Source of the DNA: Bacteroidota bacterium
Lineage (GTDB): Bacteria; Bacteroidota; Bacteroidia; Cytophagales; Cyclobacteriaceae
DNA: 52,145 nt
Assembly: GCA_016191555.1 (NCBI GenBank)
Contig: JACPVX010000056.1
Coordinates: 1-52,145, forward strand
Direction: 5' to 3'
This document shows, piece after piece, positions 24,854-33,594 of the stretch. The notes below the pieces were generated by a model. The model was not told the origin of the DNA and ran no database searches. It was given only the letters and a program-made list of their open reading frames with translations. The position numbers were made by a program, and so were the translations under genes. The first letter of the stretch is position 1. Each line of letters begins with the position of its first letter.

Positions 24854-27800
24854 ATGACCTCTCGACTGGCTCATTTTTTTGCACTTTCATTTATCGCGCT
24901 GCTCTCTGTTAGTTGTTCGAGACTGAAAGAAAATACCTCCAAAAAATTGTACATGCTATTGCCGAGTGACTCCACAGGCATAGATTTTGCAAATAAGCTT
25001 GCATTTAATGAAACCTTCAATATTTACACCTATCGAAACTTTTACAATGGAGGTGGCGTAGCACTCGGAGATGTTAATAATGATGGGTTGCTTGATATCT
25101 ATTTCTCTTCAAATCAACAAGAGAATAAGCTTTACCTGAATCGAGGAAATTTTAAATTTGAAGATGTAACAGAAAAGGCGGGAGTTGGTGGCACACGTGC
25201 ATGGTCTACCGGAGTGAGCATGGCTGATGTAAATGCGGATGGATGGATTGATATTTATGTTTGTAATTCCGGAGATGTAAAGGGCGATAATAAATTAAAT
25301 GAGCTTTTTATCAATAATCAGGATGGGACCTTTACAGACAGAGCGAAAGAATATAATGTAGCAGATCCTGGTTATACAACACATGCTGCTTTTTTTGATT
25401 ATGACTGTGATGGGGATCTTGATTTATATATTCTGAATAATTCGTATCAGGCGATTGGAAGTTTTAATCTGAAAAAGAACGAACGCCCGAAGCGCGATCA
25501 ATTGGGAGGTGACAAATTGATGCGTAATGACAACAATCATTTTGTGGACGTAAGTGAACAAGCAGGAATCTATGGTAGTGTTATTGGCTTTGGCCTCGGA
25601 GTTACGATAGGAGATATCAATAAAGATGGTTGGCAAGATATCTACGTGTCAAACGATTTTTTTGAGCGCGATTACCTATACATCAACAACAAAAATGGCA
25701 CATTCAATGAAGTTTTAACGGAACAGATGCACAGCATTTCAGGGGCATCGATGGGAGCAGATTTAGCCGACATTAACAATGATGCACTAGCTGACATTTT
25801 TGTGACTGAAATGTTGCCACAAGATTATAATAGATTGAAGACCGTTACTACCTATGAAGATTGGAATCGCTATCAATACAATTTGCAGAATGGATATTAC
25901 CACCAGTTTACAAGAAATATGTTGCAGATCAATCAAGGTAACGGGCGTTTTGATGAGATTGGCAGATTGGCAGGTGTTGCAGCAACGGATTGGAGTTGGG
26001 GTGCATTGCTTTTTGATATGGATAATGATGGTCGTAAAGACATCTTTGTAGCTAATGGAATTTATCAGGATTTAACTAATCAAGACTTCTTGCAGTTTGC
26101 CAGTAGCGAAGAGTTCGTAAAGTCTGTGGTTGTAAATCAGAAGGTAGATTACAAGAAACTGGTGGAAGTAATTCCATCTAATCCAATTTCAAATTACGCA
26201 TTCAGTAATTCGGGAAACTTTTGCTTCGTTAACAAAGCAGAGGAGTGGGGATTGGCGCAACCCGGATTTTCAAATGGAAGTGCCTATGGAGATTTGGATA
26301 ATGATGGAGATTTGGATTTGGTGGTTAACAACGTGAATATGAAATCATTTGTTTACCGAAATGAAACTGATAAACTTTTGAATGAAAATCACTACTTAAA
26401 ATTTGAGTTAATAGGAGTGGGTAAAAACACTCAGGCATTAGGCACAAAAATTACTTTGTGTGTGGGAGATGAAAAATTGTATCTGGAGCAGATGCCAATG
26501 CGAGGATTTGAATCGACTGTTGACGCGAGACCAAATTTTGGCTTAGGAAAACGTGCTATAGTAGATAAGGCAATTATTGAGTGGCCAGATGGGAGAATTA
26601 CTATTATGGATTCGGTAAAGGCAAATCAAACAATTCGTTTGAAACAATCAGATGCGAAAATACCTGGATCCGATAGCCCTGAGCAATCTGTTTCGCTTTT
26701 TGAGTTAGTAGATAAAAAATTTGGGATTAACTTCCGTCATACCGAAAACGAATTTGTGGATTTTGATCGCGATCGGTTGATTTATCAGATGTTGAGTGTG
26801 GAAGGTTCGAAGATGGCTGTTGGCGATGTGAATAAAGATGGCTTGGAAGATATTTATTTTGGAGGTGCAAAAGATCAAGCAGGAGAACTATATGTTCAAT
26901 CACGTGGTGGCACTTTTTCAAAAGTGAACCAACCGGCATTCCAAGGAGATCGGGTGTCTGAGGATATGGGAAGTGTCTTTTTTGATGCCGATGGTGATAA
27001 TGATCTTGATTTATACGTTTGTAGTGGAGGCAATGAGTTTTCTTCCAGCTCATCGGCATTGCTTGATCGACTTTATTTCAATGATAGCCAAGGGCATTTT
27101 ATAAAATCTTCCCAAGTGCTTCCCGCATCTACTTTTGCCAGTACATCTACGGTTCAGGCAACGGATTATGACAATGATGGAGACCAAGATTTGTTTGTAG
27201 GTGGTAGATTGATTCCTTTTTCATATGGTATGCCAAGTGATTCATATTTACTCCAGAATGATGGTAAGGGAAATTTTAAAAACATTACCACTTCAAATGC
27301 ACCTGGATTATTAAAAATTGGAATGGTAACAGATGCCTGTTGGGCAGATCTCGATGGAGATAAGGATAGTGACTTGTTGGTAGTTGGAGAATGGATGCCA
27401 ATTAAAGTTTTTATAAATGATCAGGGTAAACTCAATGATGTTACTGAGAGGTGGGGCATGTTGGCAAGCAGTGGATGGTGGAATGCCATAAAGCCTGCTG
27501 ATTTAGATGACGATGGCGATATCGATTTTGTAGTGGGCAATCATGGACTCAATTCAAGATTCAAAGCGACCAACGAAAGACCAGTGAATATGATGGTAAA
27601 TGATTTTGATCGGAATGGATCTGTCGAGCAAATCATTTGCGTTTATTTCGGTGATACAAGTTATCCGATGGTACTGCGCCATGATTTGCTAAGTCAAATT
27701 CCAAGTTTAAAAAAGAAATATTTAAAATACGAGAACTATAGTGATCAACGATTCGAAGATATCTTTTCAGAAGAGCAGCGAAAAGGAGTCCTTAAACTAG

Positions 27801-28174
27801 AAGCGAAGACATTGGCAAGTTCTGTATTGATTAATCAGGGCGGTCGCTTTGAACTAAAAGAATTGCCGGTTGAAGCTCAGTTTAGCCCCATCTATGCCAT
27901 TTGCATTGAAGACATAGATAACGACACGAAGAAGGACTTGATTATCGGCGGTAACTTATACAAAGTGAAGCCGGAAGCTGGTCGCTATGATGCTAGTGAA
28001 GGATTATTCCTGAAAGGTAATGGCGATGCAACTTTTAATTCTGTCCCTAATAGATATTCAGGAATTGATATTGACGGGCAAGTGCGTGACTTGCGCGTGA
28101 TACGTAATTCCAATGGAAGATTTATGATTGTCAACCGAAACGATGATTCTGTTCTGATTTACAAAATTAAATAA
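24854..28174 (+). CDS. FG-GAP/VCBS-ASPIC giant lipoprotein C
   Basis: I choose ATG 24854 over the in-frame GTG at 24848, because it directly begins the type II signal (SVSC, Cys21). The 1,106-residue product has the first calcium loop DVNNDGLLD at 73-81 and the ASPIC/UnbV domain near 529-582 (MRGFESTVDARPNFGLG, IIEWPDGR). The second lobe contains FRHTENEFVDFDRDRL, then DVNKDGLED and DADGDNDLD. The conserved tail ELPVEAQFSPIYAI is near 1010. It is closest by eye to B and D. It starts ten bases after the small lipoprotein and ends three bases before D, so the cluster is one operon. Confidence 0.9.
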   Translation: MTSRLAHFFALSFIALLSVSCSRLKENTSKKLYMLLPSDSTGIDFANKLAFNETFNIYTYRNFYNGGGVALGDVNNDGLLDIYFSSNQQENKLYLNRGNFKFEDVTEKAGVGGTRAWSTGVSMADVNADGWIDIYVCNSGDVKGDNKLNELFINNQDGTFTDRAKEYNVADPGYTTHAAFFDYDCDGDLDLYILNNSYQAIGSFNLKKNERPKRDQLGGDKLMRNDNNHFVDVSEQAGIYGSVIGFGLGVTIGDINKDGWQDIYVSNDFFERDYLYINNKNGTFNEVLTEQMHSISGASMGADLADINNDALADIFVTEMLPQDYNRLKTVTTYEDWNRYQYNLQNGYYHQFTRNMLQINQGNGRFDEIGRLAGVAATDWSWGALLFDMDNDGRKDIFVANGIYQDLTNQDFLQFASSEEFVKSVVVNQKVDYKKLVEVIPSNPISNYAFSNSGNFCFVNKAEEWGLAQPGFSNGSAYGDLDNDGDLDLVVNNVNMKSFVYRNETDKLLNENHYLKFELIGVGKNTQALGTKITLCVGDEKLYLEQMPMRGFESTVDARPNFGLGKRAIVDKAIIEWPDGRITIMDSVKANQTIRLKQSDAKIPGSDSPEQSVSLFELVDKKFGINFRHTENEFVDFDRDRLIYQMLSVEGSKMAVGDVNKDGLEDIYFGGAKDQAGELYVQSRGGTFSKVNQPAFQGDRVSEDMGSVFFDADGDNDLDLYVCSGGNEFSSSSSALLDRLYFNDSQGHFIKSSQVLPASTFASTSTVQATDYDNDGDQDLFVGGRLIPFSYGMPSDSYLLQNDGKGNFKNITTSNAPGLLKIGMVTDACWADLDGDKDSDLLVVGEWMPIKVFINDQGKLNDVTERWGMLASSGWWNAIKPADLDDDGDIDFVVGNHGLNSRFKATNERPVNMMVNDFDRNGSVEQIICVYFGDTSYPMVLRHDLLSQIPSLKKKYLKYENYSDQRFEDIFSEEQRKGVLKLEAKTLASSVLINQGGRFELKELPVEAQFSPIYAICIEDIDNDTKKDLIIGGNLYKVKPEAGRYDASEGLFLKGNGDATFNSVPNRYSGIDIDGQVRDLRVIRNSNGRFMIVNRNDDSVLIYKIK

Positions 28175-28177
28175 TCT

Positions 28178-31100
28178 TTGACGCGTCTTCTATACATCAC
28201 TGGATTTCTTTCACTTCTCCTAGTTGCTTGTTCGCAAAAGGAGGATGCTAAAAAATTGTTTACCTCTATTTCAGAAAGTCAATCCGGAATTCATTTTAAG
28301 AACACACTTCTCGAGGATGCGCAATTTAACATAGTCGAGTATCTCTACTTTTATAATGGAGGAGGAACCGCTATTGGGGATATCAATAATGATGGTTTGT
28401 TGGATATTTACTTTTCAAGTAATCAACAAACCAATAAACTCTATTTGAATAAAGGGAACTTTACCTTCGAGGATATTTCTTCAAAAGCGGGAGTAGAAGG
28501 AGGCGGAAACTGGAAAACAGGCGTCAGCATGGTGGATGTGAATGCCGATGGCCTGCTTGATATTTTTGTATGTGGCGTTGGAAACTATAAGTCGTACAAC
28601 GGCTACAATCAACTCTTCATCAATAATGGCGATTTAACATTCACGGAACGCGCAAAAGAATTTGGACTTTACTTTAAGGGGCTATCAACTCAGGCATCTT
28701 TTTTTGACTACGATTTGGATGGTGACTTGGATATGTATTTGCTTAACCATTCGGTTCACTCACAACGCACCTATGGAAAAGTGAGCCTTCGTTTTGAATA
28801 TGATTCCATAGCAGGTGATCGGCTATATCAAAATCAATATAAACAGACTGGTAAAACCTTTTTTGTTGATGTTACCAAGAAAGCAGGAATTCTTTCGAGC
28901 CAGATTGGTTATGGATTAGGGGTTGCTATTTCAGATTTAAATCATGATGGGTATCCGGATATCTATGTATCTAATGATTTTAGTGAAAACGATTACCTCT
29001 ATTTGAATCAGAGAAATGGAACCTTTGTTCAACAGGCGGAAGCAAGCTTAAATCATAGCAGCCGATTTAGTATGGGAAATGATATTTCAGACTTTAATAA
29101 TGATTTGTGGCCAGATATTGTTACTCTCGATATGCTTCCAAAAGATGAATCGATCATTAAAACATCGGCTGGTGAAGATTCATATGAAGTTTACAATTTC
29201 AAATTGAAATATGGTTTCGGTAGACAAGTATCACGGAACGGACTTCAGCTTAATCGCGGGTTAGTAAATGGAAAATTACTTTTTACCGATATAGCTCCAT
29301 TCGCGGGTGTTGAATCAACCGACTGGAGCTGGTGCCCATTGATGACTGATTTTGACGGTGATGGCTTGAAGGATCTGTTTATTACCAATGGGATAGCCCG
29401 CAGACCGAATGACCTCGATTACATCAATTTCATTTCAAATGATTCGGTGCAAAAAGCAGGAATAAAAGATCCGCAGTTTCTGGTAAGCGGAATGCCGGAA
29501 GGAAACGTCACTAATTTTTTCTATCGTAATAACGGAGACTTGACTTTTGCCGATAGTACAGAAGGTTTTGGTTTGCAAAAATTCGGAATATCAAATGGTG
29601 CGGCTTATGGCGACTTAGACAATGACGGTGATTCTGATTTGGTGATCAACCAACTGAACGAAACTGCTCTTATTTATAAAAATCATTCCGCTCCATCTTC
29701 GTTTTTAAAAATCCGACTTAAAGGAGATTCATTATCAGGAAATTCGTTTGCAATCGGAGCGAAGGTGATCGTAACCCACGAGGGTAAAAAACAATTGCAA
29801 GAAGTGTTTCCCATCAGAGGATGGTGTTCTTCGTCTACCTACGAGTTGAGCTTTGGTGTTAAACAAGGTGTCGTTTCTATTCAGGTGATCTGGCCAACCG
29901 GAAAAGTTTCCGAGATGCAAACCGCCAACAGGGATGTGGTGCTACACGAAAAAAATGCCAAAAGTAATTTTGATTATGCCTCCTGGCTCCCCCAACAACC
30001 TTTACTGAAGACTGATGCCAACATTGCATTTGTACATCATGAAGATGAGTTTAATGCATTCAACCGCGAGGCATTGATGCCTCACATGCAAACTACAGAA
30101 GGCCCACCTTTGGCAACGGCAGATGTGAATGGAGATGGACATGAAGATTTTTTCGTAGGCGGAGGCAAAGGTCAGTCGGGTCAGATTTATTTACAATCGC
30201 TGGATGATCGATTTCTCCCAACGAAGCAAATCGATCTGCAAAAAGATGCAATGGCTGAAGACGTAGATGCCGCTTTTCTGGATGTCGATAACGATGGCGA
30301 TGAAGACTTGGTAGTTGTATCTGGAGGGCAAGAGGTAATGAAAGAGAAAGAGTTATTAGAGCCGCGCTTATACCTGAATGATGGGAAAGGAGTGTTTCGA
30401 AAAAAGTCAGGAGCATTCACTATTCTCACCAACGCATCGTGTGTTAAGCCAATGGATTACGATCAAGATGGAGATGTAGATTTATTTATTGGATCAAGTG
30501 TAATGCCTTTTCTGTATGGCATGAGCCCTGTTAGTTATTTATTGTTGAATAATGGAGAGGGAGAATTTACTATCGATGCGAATTGGTGCTCAACTTGTCA
30601 GTTTGATAACCCTACCCGCATTCGACCGGGCTTAGTAAAAGATGCAACATGGGCAGACGTAAACAAAGACGGATTACCTGATTTGATTTTGGTAGGAGAG
30701 TGGATGCCCATTACCGTTTTGTTGCAGAATCGATTTCACCAATTTGCCAATGCTACCAACACTTGGGGCGTTGGGGTAACCCACGGTTGGTGGAATTCAA
30801 TTGAAGCCGCTGACATGGACAAAGACGGAGATATCGATTTTGTGGTTGGGAATTTGGGTTTGAATGCTCGAGTTACGGCCAGCGTAGAAAAACCGTTGAC
30901 GATGTACTTGGGCGACTTTGATTCCAACGGAAGCTCGGATCATATATTGGTTTATTTCAATGGCGATAAAAGTTATCCGTTTACTTCACGTGATCAATTG
31001 GTAAGACAAATTCCTTCTTTAAAAAAGAAATTTTTGCGATACCGCGATTACCGAGATGTGAAACTGGAGGATATTATCACACCCATTCAAAAGGGCAACT

Positions 31101-31486
31101 CAGCTGTCATGCATGTCAACACACTGGCATCAGTTTATTTGCAAAACGAGGGCGATCATTTCACCATCAAACAACTGCCATCCGAAGCTCAATTTTTCCC
31201 TATCTTCGGAAGTTGCATCGCCGATATTAATGAAGATGGATTTCAGGATGTGCTTCTCACCGGAAACTTATATTCGGTTTTACCGGAGTTTGGCGCTTAC
31301 GATTCAGGATTGGGGCTTGCGTTATTGGGTGATGGAAAGGGCGGATTCACATCCATGTCTCCGCGAGCCTCCGGATTTCTGGTGCAAGGCGAAGGACGTG
31401 ACATAGAATTAATTCGCGATAAAAATGGAAAGTCTGTCTATTTAGTATCTAGAAATAATGATCGGGTTTTGGCATTCAAAAAATAG
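28178..31486 (+). CDS. FG-GAP/VCBS-ASPIC giant lipoprotein D (TTG start)
   Basis: The frame opens at the stop codon of C (28172-28174), and TTG 28178 is the only start that keeps the type II signal (LVAC, Cys18); no ATG is available. The sequence after the cysteine, SQKED, resembles the QKDDE-type surface-export signal described for Bacteroidota lipoproteins. The 1,102-residue product has the first calcium loop DINNDGLLD at 68-76, the ASPIC/UnbV domain near 525-577 (IRGWCSSSTYELSFGV, VIWPTGK), and a second lobe with DVNGDGHED and DVDNDGDED. The tail has QLPSEAQFFPIFGS. GH65 follows after six bases. Role inferred: surface binding in the SusCD2 system. Confidence 0.9.
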   Translation: MTRLLYITGFLSLLLVACSQKEDAKKLFTSISESQSGIHFKNTLLEDAQFNIVEYLYFYNGGGTAIGDINNDGLLDIYFSSNQQTNKLYLNKGNFTFEDISSKAGVEGGGNWKTGVSMVDVNADGLLDIFVCGVGNYKSYNGYNQLFINNGDLTFTERAKEFGLYFKGLSTQASFFDYDLDGDLDMYLLNHSVHSQRTYGKVSLRFEYDSIAGDRLYQNQYKQTGKTFFVDVTKKAGILSSQIGYGLGVAISDLNHDGYPDIYVSNDFSENDYLYLNQRNGTFVQQAEASLNHSSRFSMGNDISDFNNDLWPDIVTLDMLPKDESIIKTSAGEDSYEVYNFKLKYGFGRQVSRNGLQLNRGLVNGKLLFTDIAPFAGVESTDWSWCPLMTDFDGDGLKDLFITNGIARRPNDLDYINFISNDSVQKAGIKDPQFLVSGMPEGNVTNFFYRNNGDLTFADSTEGFGLQKFGISNGAAYGDLDNDGDSDLVINQLNETALIYKNHSAPSSFLKIRLKGDSLSGNSFAIGAKVIVTHEGKKQLQEVFPIRGWCSSSTYELSFGVKQGVVSIQVIWPTGKVSEMQTANRDVVLHEKNAKSNFDYASWLPQQPLLKTDANIAFVHHEDEFNAFNREALMPHMQTTEGPPLATADVNGDGHEDFFVGGGKGQSGQIYLQSLDDRFLPTKQIDLQKDAMAEDVDAAFLDVDNDGDEDLVVVSGGQEVMKEKELLEPRLYLNDGKGVFRKKSGAFTILTNASCVKPMDYDQDGDVDLFIGSSVMPFLYGMSPVSYLLLNNGEGEFTIDANWCSTCQFDNPTRIRPGLVKDATWADVNKDGLPDLILVGEWMPITVLLQNRFHQFANATNTWGVGVTHGWWNSIEAADMDKDGDIDFVVGNLGLNARVTASVEKPLTMYLGDFDSNGSSDHILVYFNGDKSYPFTSRDQLVRQIPSLKKKFLRYRDYRDVKLEDIITPIQKGNSAVMHVNTLASVYLQNEGDHFTIKQLPSEAQFFPIFGSCIADINEDGFQDVLLTGNLYSVLPEFGAYDSGLGLALLGDGKGGFTSMSPRASGFLVQGEGRDIELIRDKNGKSVYLVSRNNDRVLAFKK

Positions 31487-31492
31487 CAAACT

Positions 31493-33523
31493 ATGAATCG
31501 AATCTTGACTCTCCTTGCCATGCTTACCATAGTGGTTAGTGCGATGGCACAATCATCGGCAGATTGGCAAATCCAAGCCGATCAAATCAATCCAAATCAA
31601 TACTACGGAGTCACGGTAGCAAATGGTATGATTGGGTTGGTCTCTTCTCCTGAGCCCATGAAAGTAAAAGATGTAGTGTTGAATGGGGTGTACGATTATT
31701 ACCAAAGAGGAAGGGTGTCCAACATTCTTAAAACATTCAATCATGTAAACATGAATTTAGATGTTGATGGGATGCGCGTTTCTCCCAATAATGTTTCTAA
31801 TTACAAACAAGTGCTCGATATGAAGAAAGCTGCACTCACCACTTCATTTGATGTGGGTGATAAGGTTGTGGTAGAACATACTCTTATGGCGCTGCGTCAT
31901 TTGCCTTACACCGCCATGACGATTGTCCAAATCAAAGCAAAGAAAGATGTTACTATTACACCGATGAGTGTGATCGAAGCACCCAACCATCTCACGGACG
32001 TGCGAAATATGTACAGCGAAATAGATCGTCCGCATGTGACGATTCCATTGCTTACATCCGTAGGCAAAAGCCCTTCGGGAAAACACACGGTGGCGGTTAG
32101 CAATAGTTTTATTTTTTCAGAGCCTCATGGAAAAGAACCGGATTTAATTCATGAAGACTGGGACTATAACATGCATTTAGCCAAGTTCACGAAAGTGTTG
32201 AAAGCAGGTGAAACCTATCGCTTTAGCGTAGTGTCATCAGCAACTTCAACGGAACATTATCAGGATCCGATCAACGAAGCCGAGCGACTCACCATTTTTG
32301 CAAAGCTGGAAGGAACCGAGCGCTTGCTGACGCGACACGAGCAGGCATGGGAAGAACTTTGGAAAAGCGACATTGTTATTGATGGCGATTTGCAAGCCCA
32401 AAAAGATGTGCGCTTTGCTTTGTATCACCTCTACTCGTTTTCACGAGAAGGGACAGCGTACAGCCTTTCACCTATGGGACTTTCCGGCTTGGGATATAAT
32501 GGCCATGTGTTTTGGGATACGGAGTTATGGATGTATCCGCCTCTCTTAGCACTACAGCCAGCAATTGCTAAGTCAATGTTAGAGTATCGCTATCAACGAT
32601 TGGGTGCAGCTAAGCAAAATGCATTTTCACACGGATACAAGGGCGCCATGTTCCCTTGGGAATCATCGGATGAAGGTTCGGAAGACACTCCGGTGTGGGC
32701 GTTGACCGGACCGTTTCAACATCATATTACTGGCTGTATCGGCTGGGCATTTTGGAAATATTATCAGGTAACAAAAGATAAAGTTTGGCTGCGCGAGCGC
32801 GGCTATCCGGTGTTGAAAGAAGTGGCCGACTTTTGGGCGAGCCGTGTGGAGCGAAAAGGACCCGGTAAATATGAAATCAACAATGTGATTGGCGCCAACG
32901 AGTGGCAAGAGAATATTGATAACAATGCATTTACCAATGGAATGGCAATTACTGTTTTGCGCTATGCCAATCAGGCAGCGAAGGAATTAGGATTACCCAC
33001 TAATGCGGATTGGGAATTGGTGGCTCAGAATATTCCAATCCTAAAATTTCCGGACGGCACTACCAAAGAGAATGCAACCTATGATGGCGTGCCCATCAAA
33101 CAAGCAGATGTGAATTTACTAGCCTATCCCCTGGAAATTGTTTCTGATAAATCACAAATGGAAAAAGACTTATCTTACTACGAGCCTCGATACGCACCCG
33201 ATGGACCTGCTATGGGCGCCTCTGTATTGGCCACACTTTATGCGAAATTAGGCAATGCCGAAAAGGCAGCCGAAATTTTTAAGAAGAGCTACATCCCTAA
33301 TAAAGTGCCTCCCTTTGGTGTGCTATCTGAAACTGCGGGAGGCACGAATCCTTACTTCGCTACCGGGGCGGGGGGTATGTTGCAAGCTGTCATCTTTGGT
33401 TTTGGTGGACTCACCATCAGCGATCAGGGCATTCAGCAGCAAAAAGGTGTACTTCCTAAAAATTGGAAATCGTTGCAATTGAAAGGAGTGGGGCTGAGCC
33501 GAACCACTTATTCTGTAAAGTAA
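31493..33523 (+). CDS. Exported GH65-family alpha-glucoside hydrolase
   Basis: GH65 contains phosphorylases and hydrolases acting on alpha-glucosides such as maltose, trehalose, kojibiose and glucosylglycerol. The 676-residue product has a signal peptide (SAMAQ near 20), a beta-sandwich N-terminal domain, and an (alpha/alpha)6 barrel with GYNGHVFWDTELWMYP. Glu470 in GANEWQENIDNNAFTN matches the family's general acid. Glu613 in LSETAGG is placed like the general base of inverting GH65 hydrolases, so hydrolysis rather than phosphorolysis is likely; export to a phosphate-poor compartment agrees. A kojibiose-type (alpha-1,2) specificity has been described in a Flavobacterium relative and is a fair candidate here. 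It follows lipoprotein D by six bases. Confidence 0.85.
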   Translation: MNRILTLLAMLTIVVSAMAQSSADWQIQADQINPNQYYGVTVANGMIGLVSSPEPMKVKDVVLNGVYDYYQRGRVSNILKTFNHVNMNLDVDGMRVSPNNVSNYKQVLDMKKAALTTSFDVGDKVVVEHTLMALRHLPYTAMTIVQIKAKKDVTITPMSVIEAPNHLTDVRNMYSEIDRPHVTIPLLTSVGKSPSGKHTVAVSNSFIFSEPHGKEPDLIHEDWDYNMHLAKFTKVLKAGETYRFSVVSSATSTEHYQDPINEAERLTIFAKLEGTERLLTRHEQAWEELWKSDIVIDGDLQAQKDVRFALYHLYSFSREGTAYSLSPMGLSGLGYNGHVFWDTELWMYPPLLALQPAIAKSMLEYRYQRLGAAKQNAFSHGYKGAMFPWESSDEGSEDTPVWALTGPFQHHITGCIGWAFWKYYQVTKDKVWLRERGYPVLKEVADFWASRVERKGPGKYEINNVIGANEWQENIDNNAFTNGMAITVLRYANQAAKELGLPTNADWELVAQNIPILKFPDGTTKENATYDGVPIKQADVNLLAYPLEIVSDKSQMEKDLSYYEPRYAPDGPAMGASVLATLYAKLGNAEKAAEIFKKSYIPNKVPPFGVLSETAGGTNPYFATGAGGMLQAVIFGFGGLTISDQGIQQQKGVLPKNWKSLQLKGVGLSRTTYSVK

Positions 33524-33594
33524 TCGTGATCTGATTTTTGTCATAGTATCAATACAGAATTCCTAGTAATTTTGGTTTTCACAAACTTTATCTC

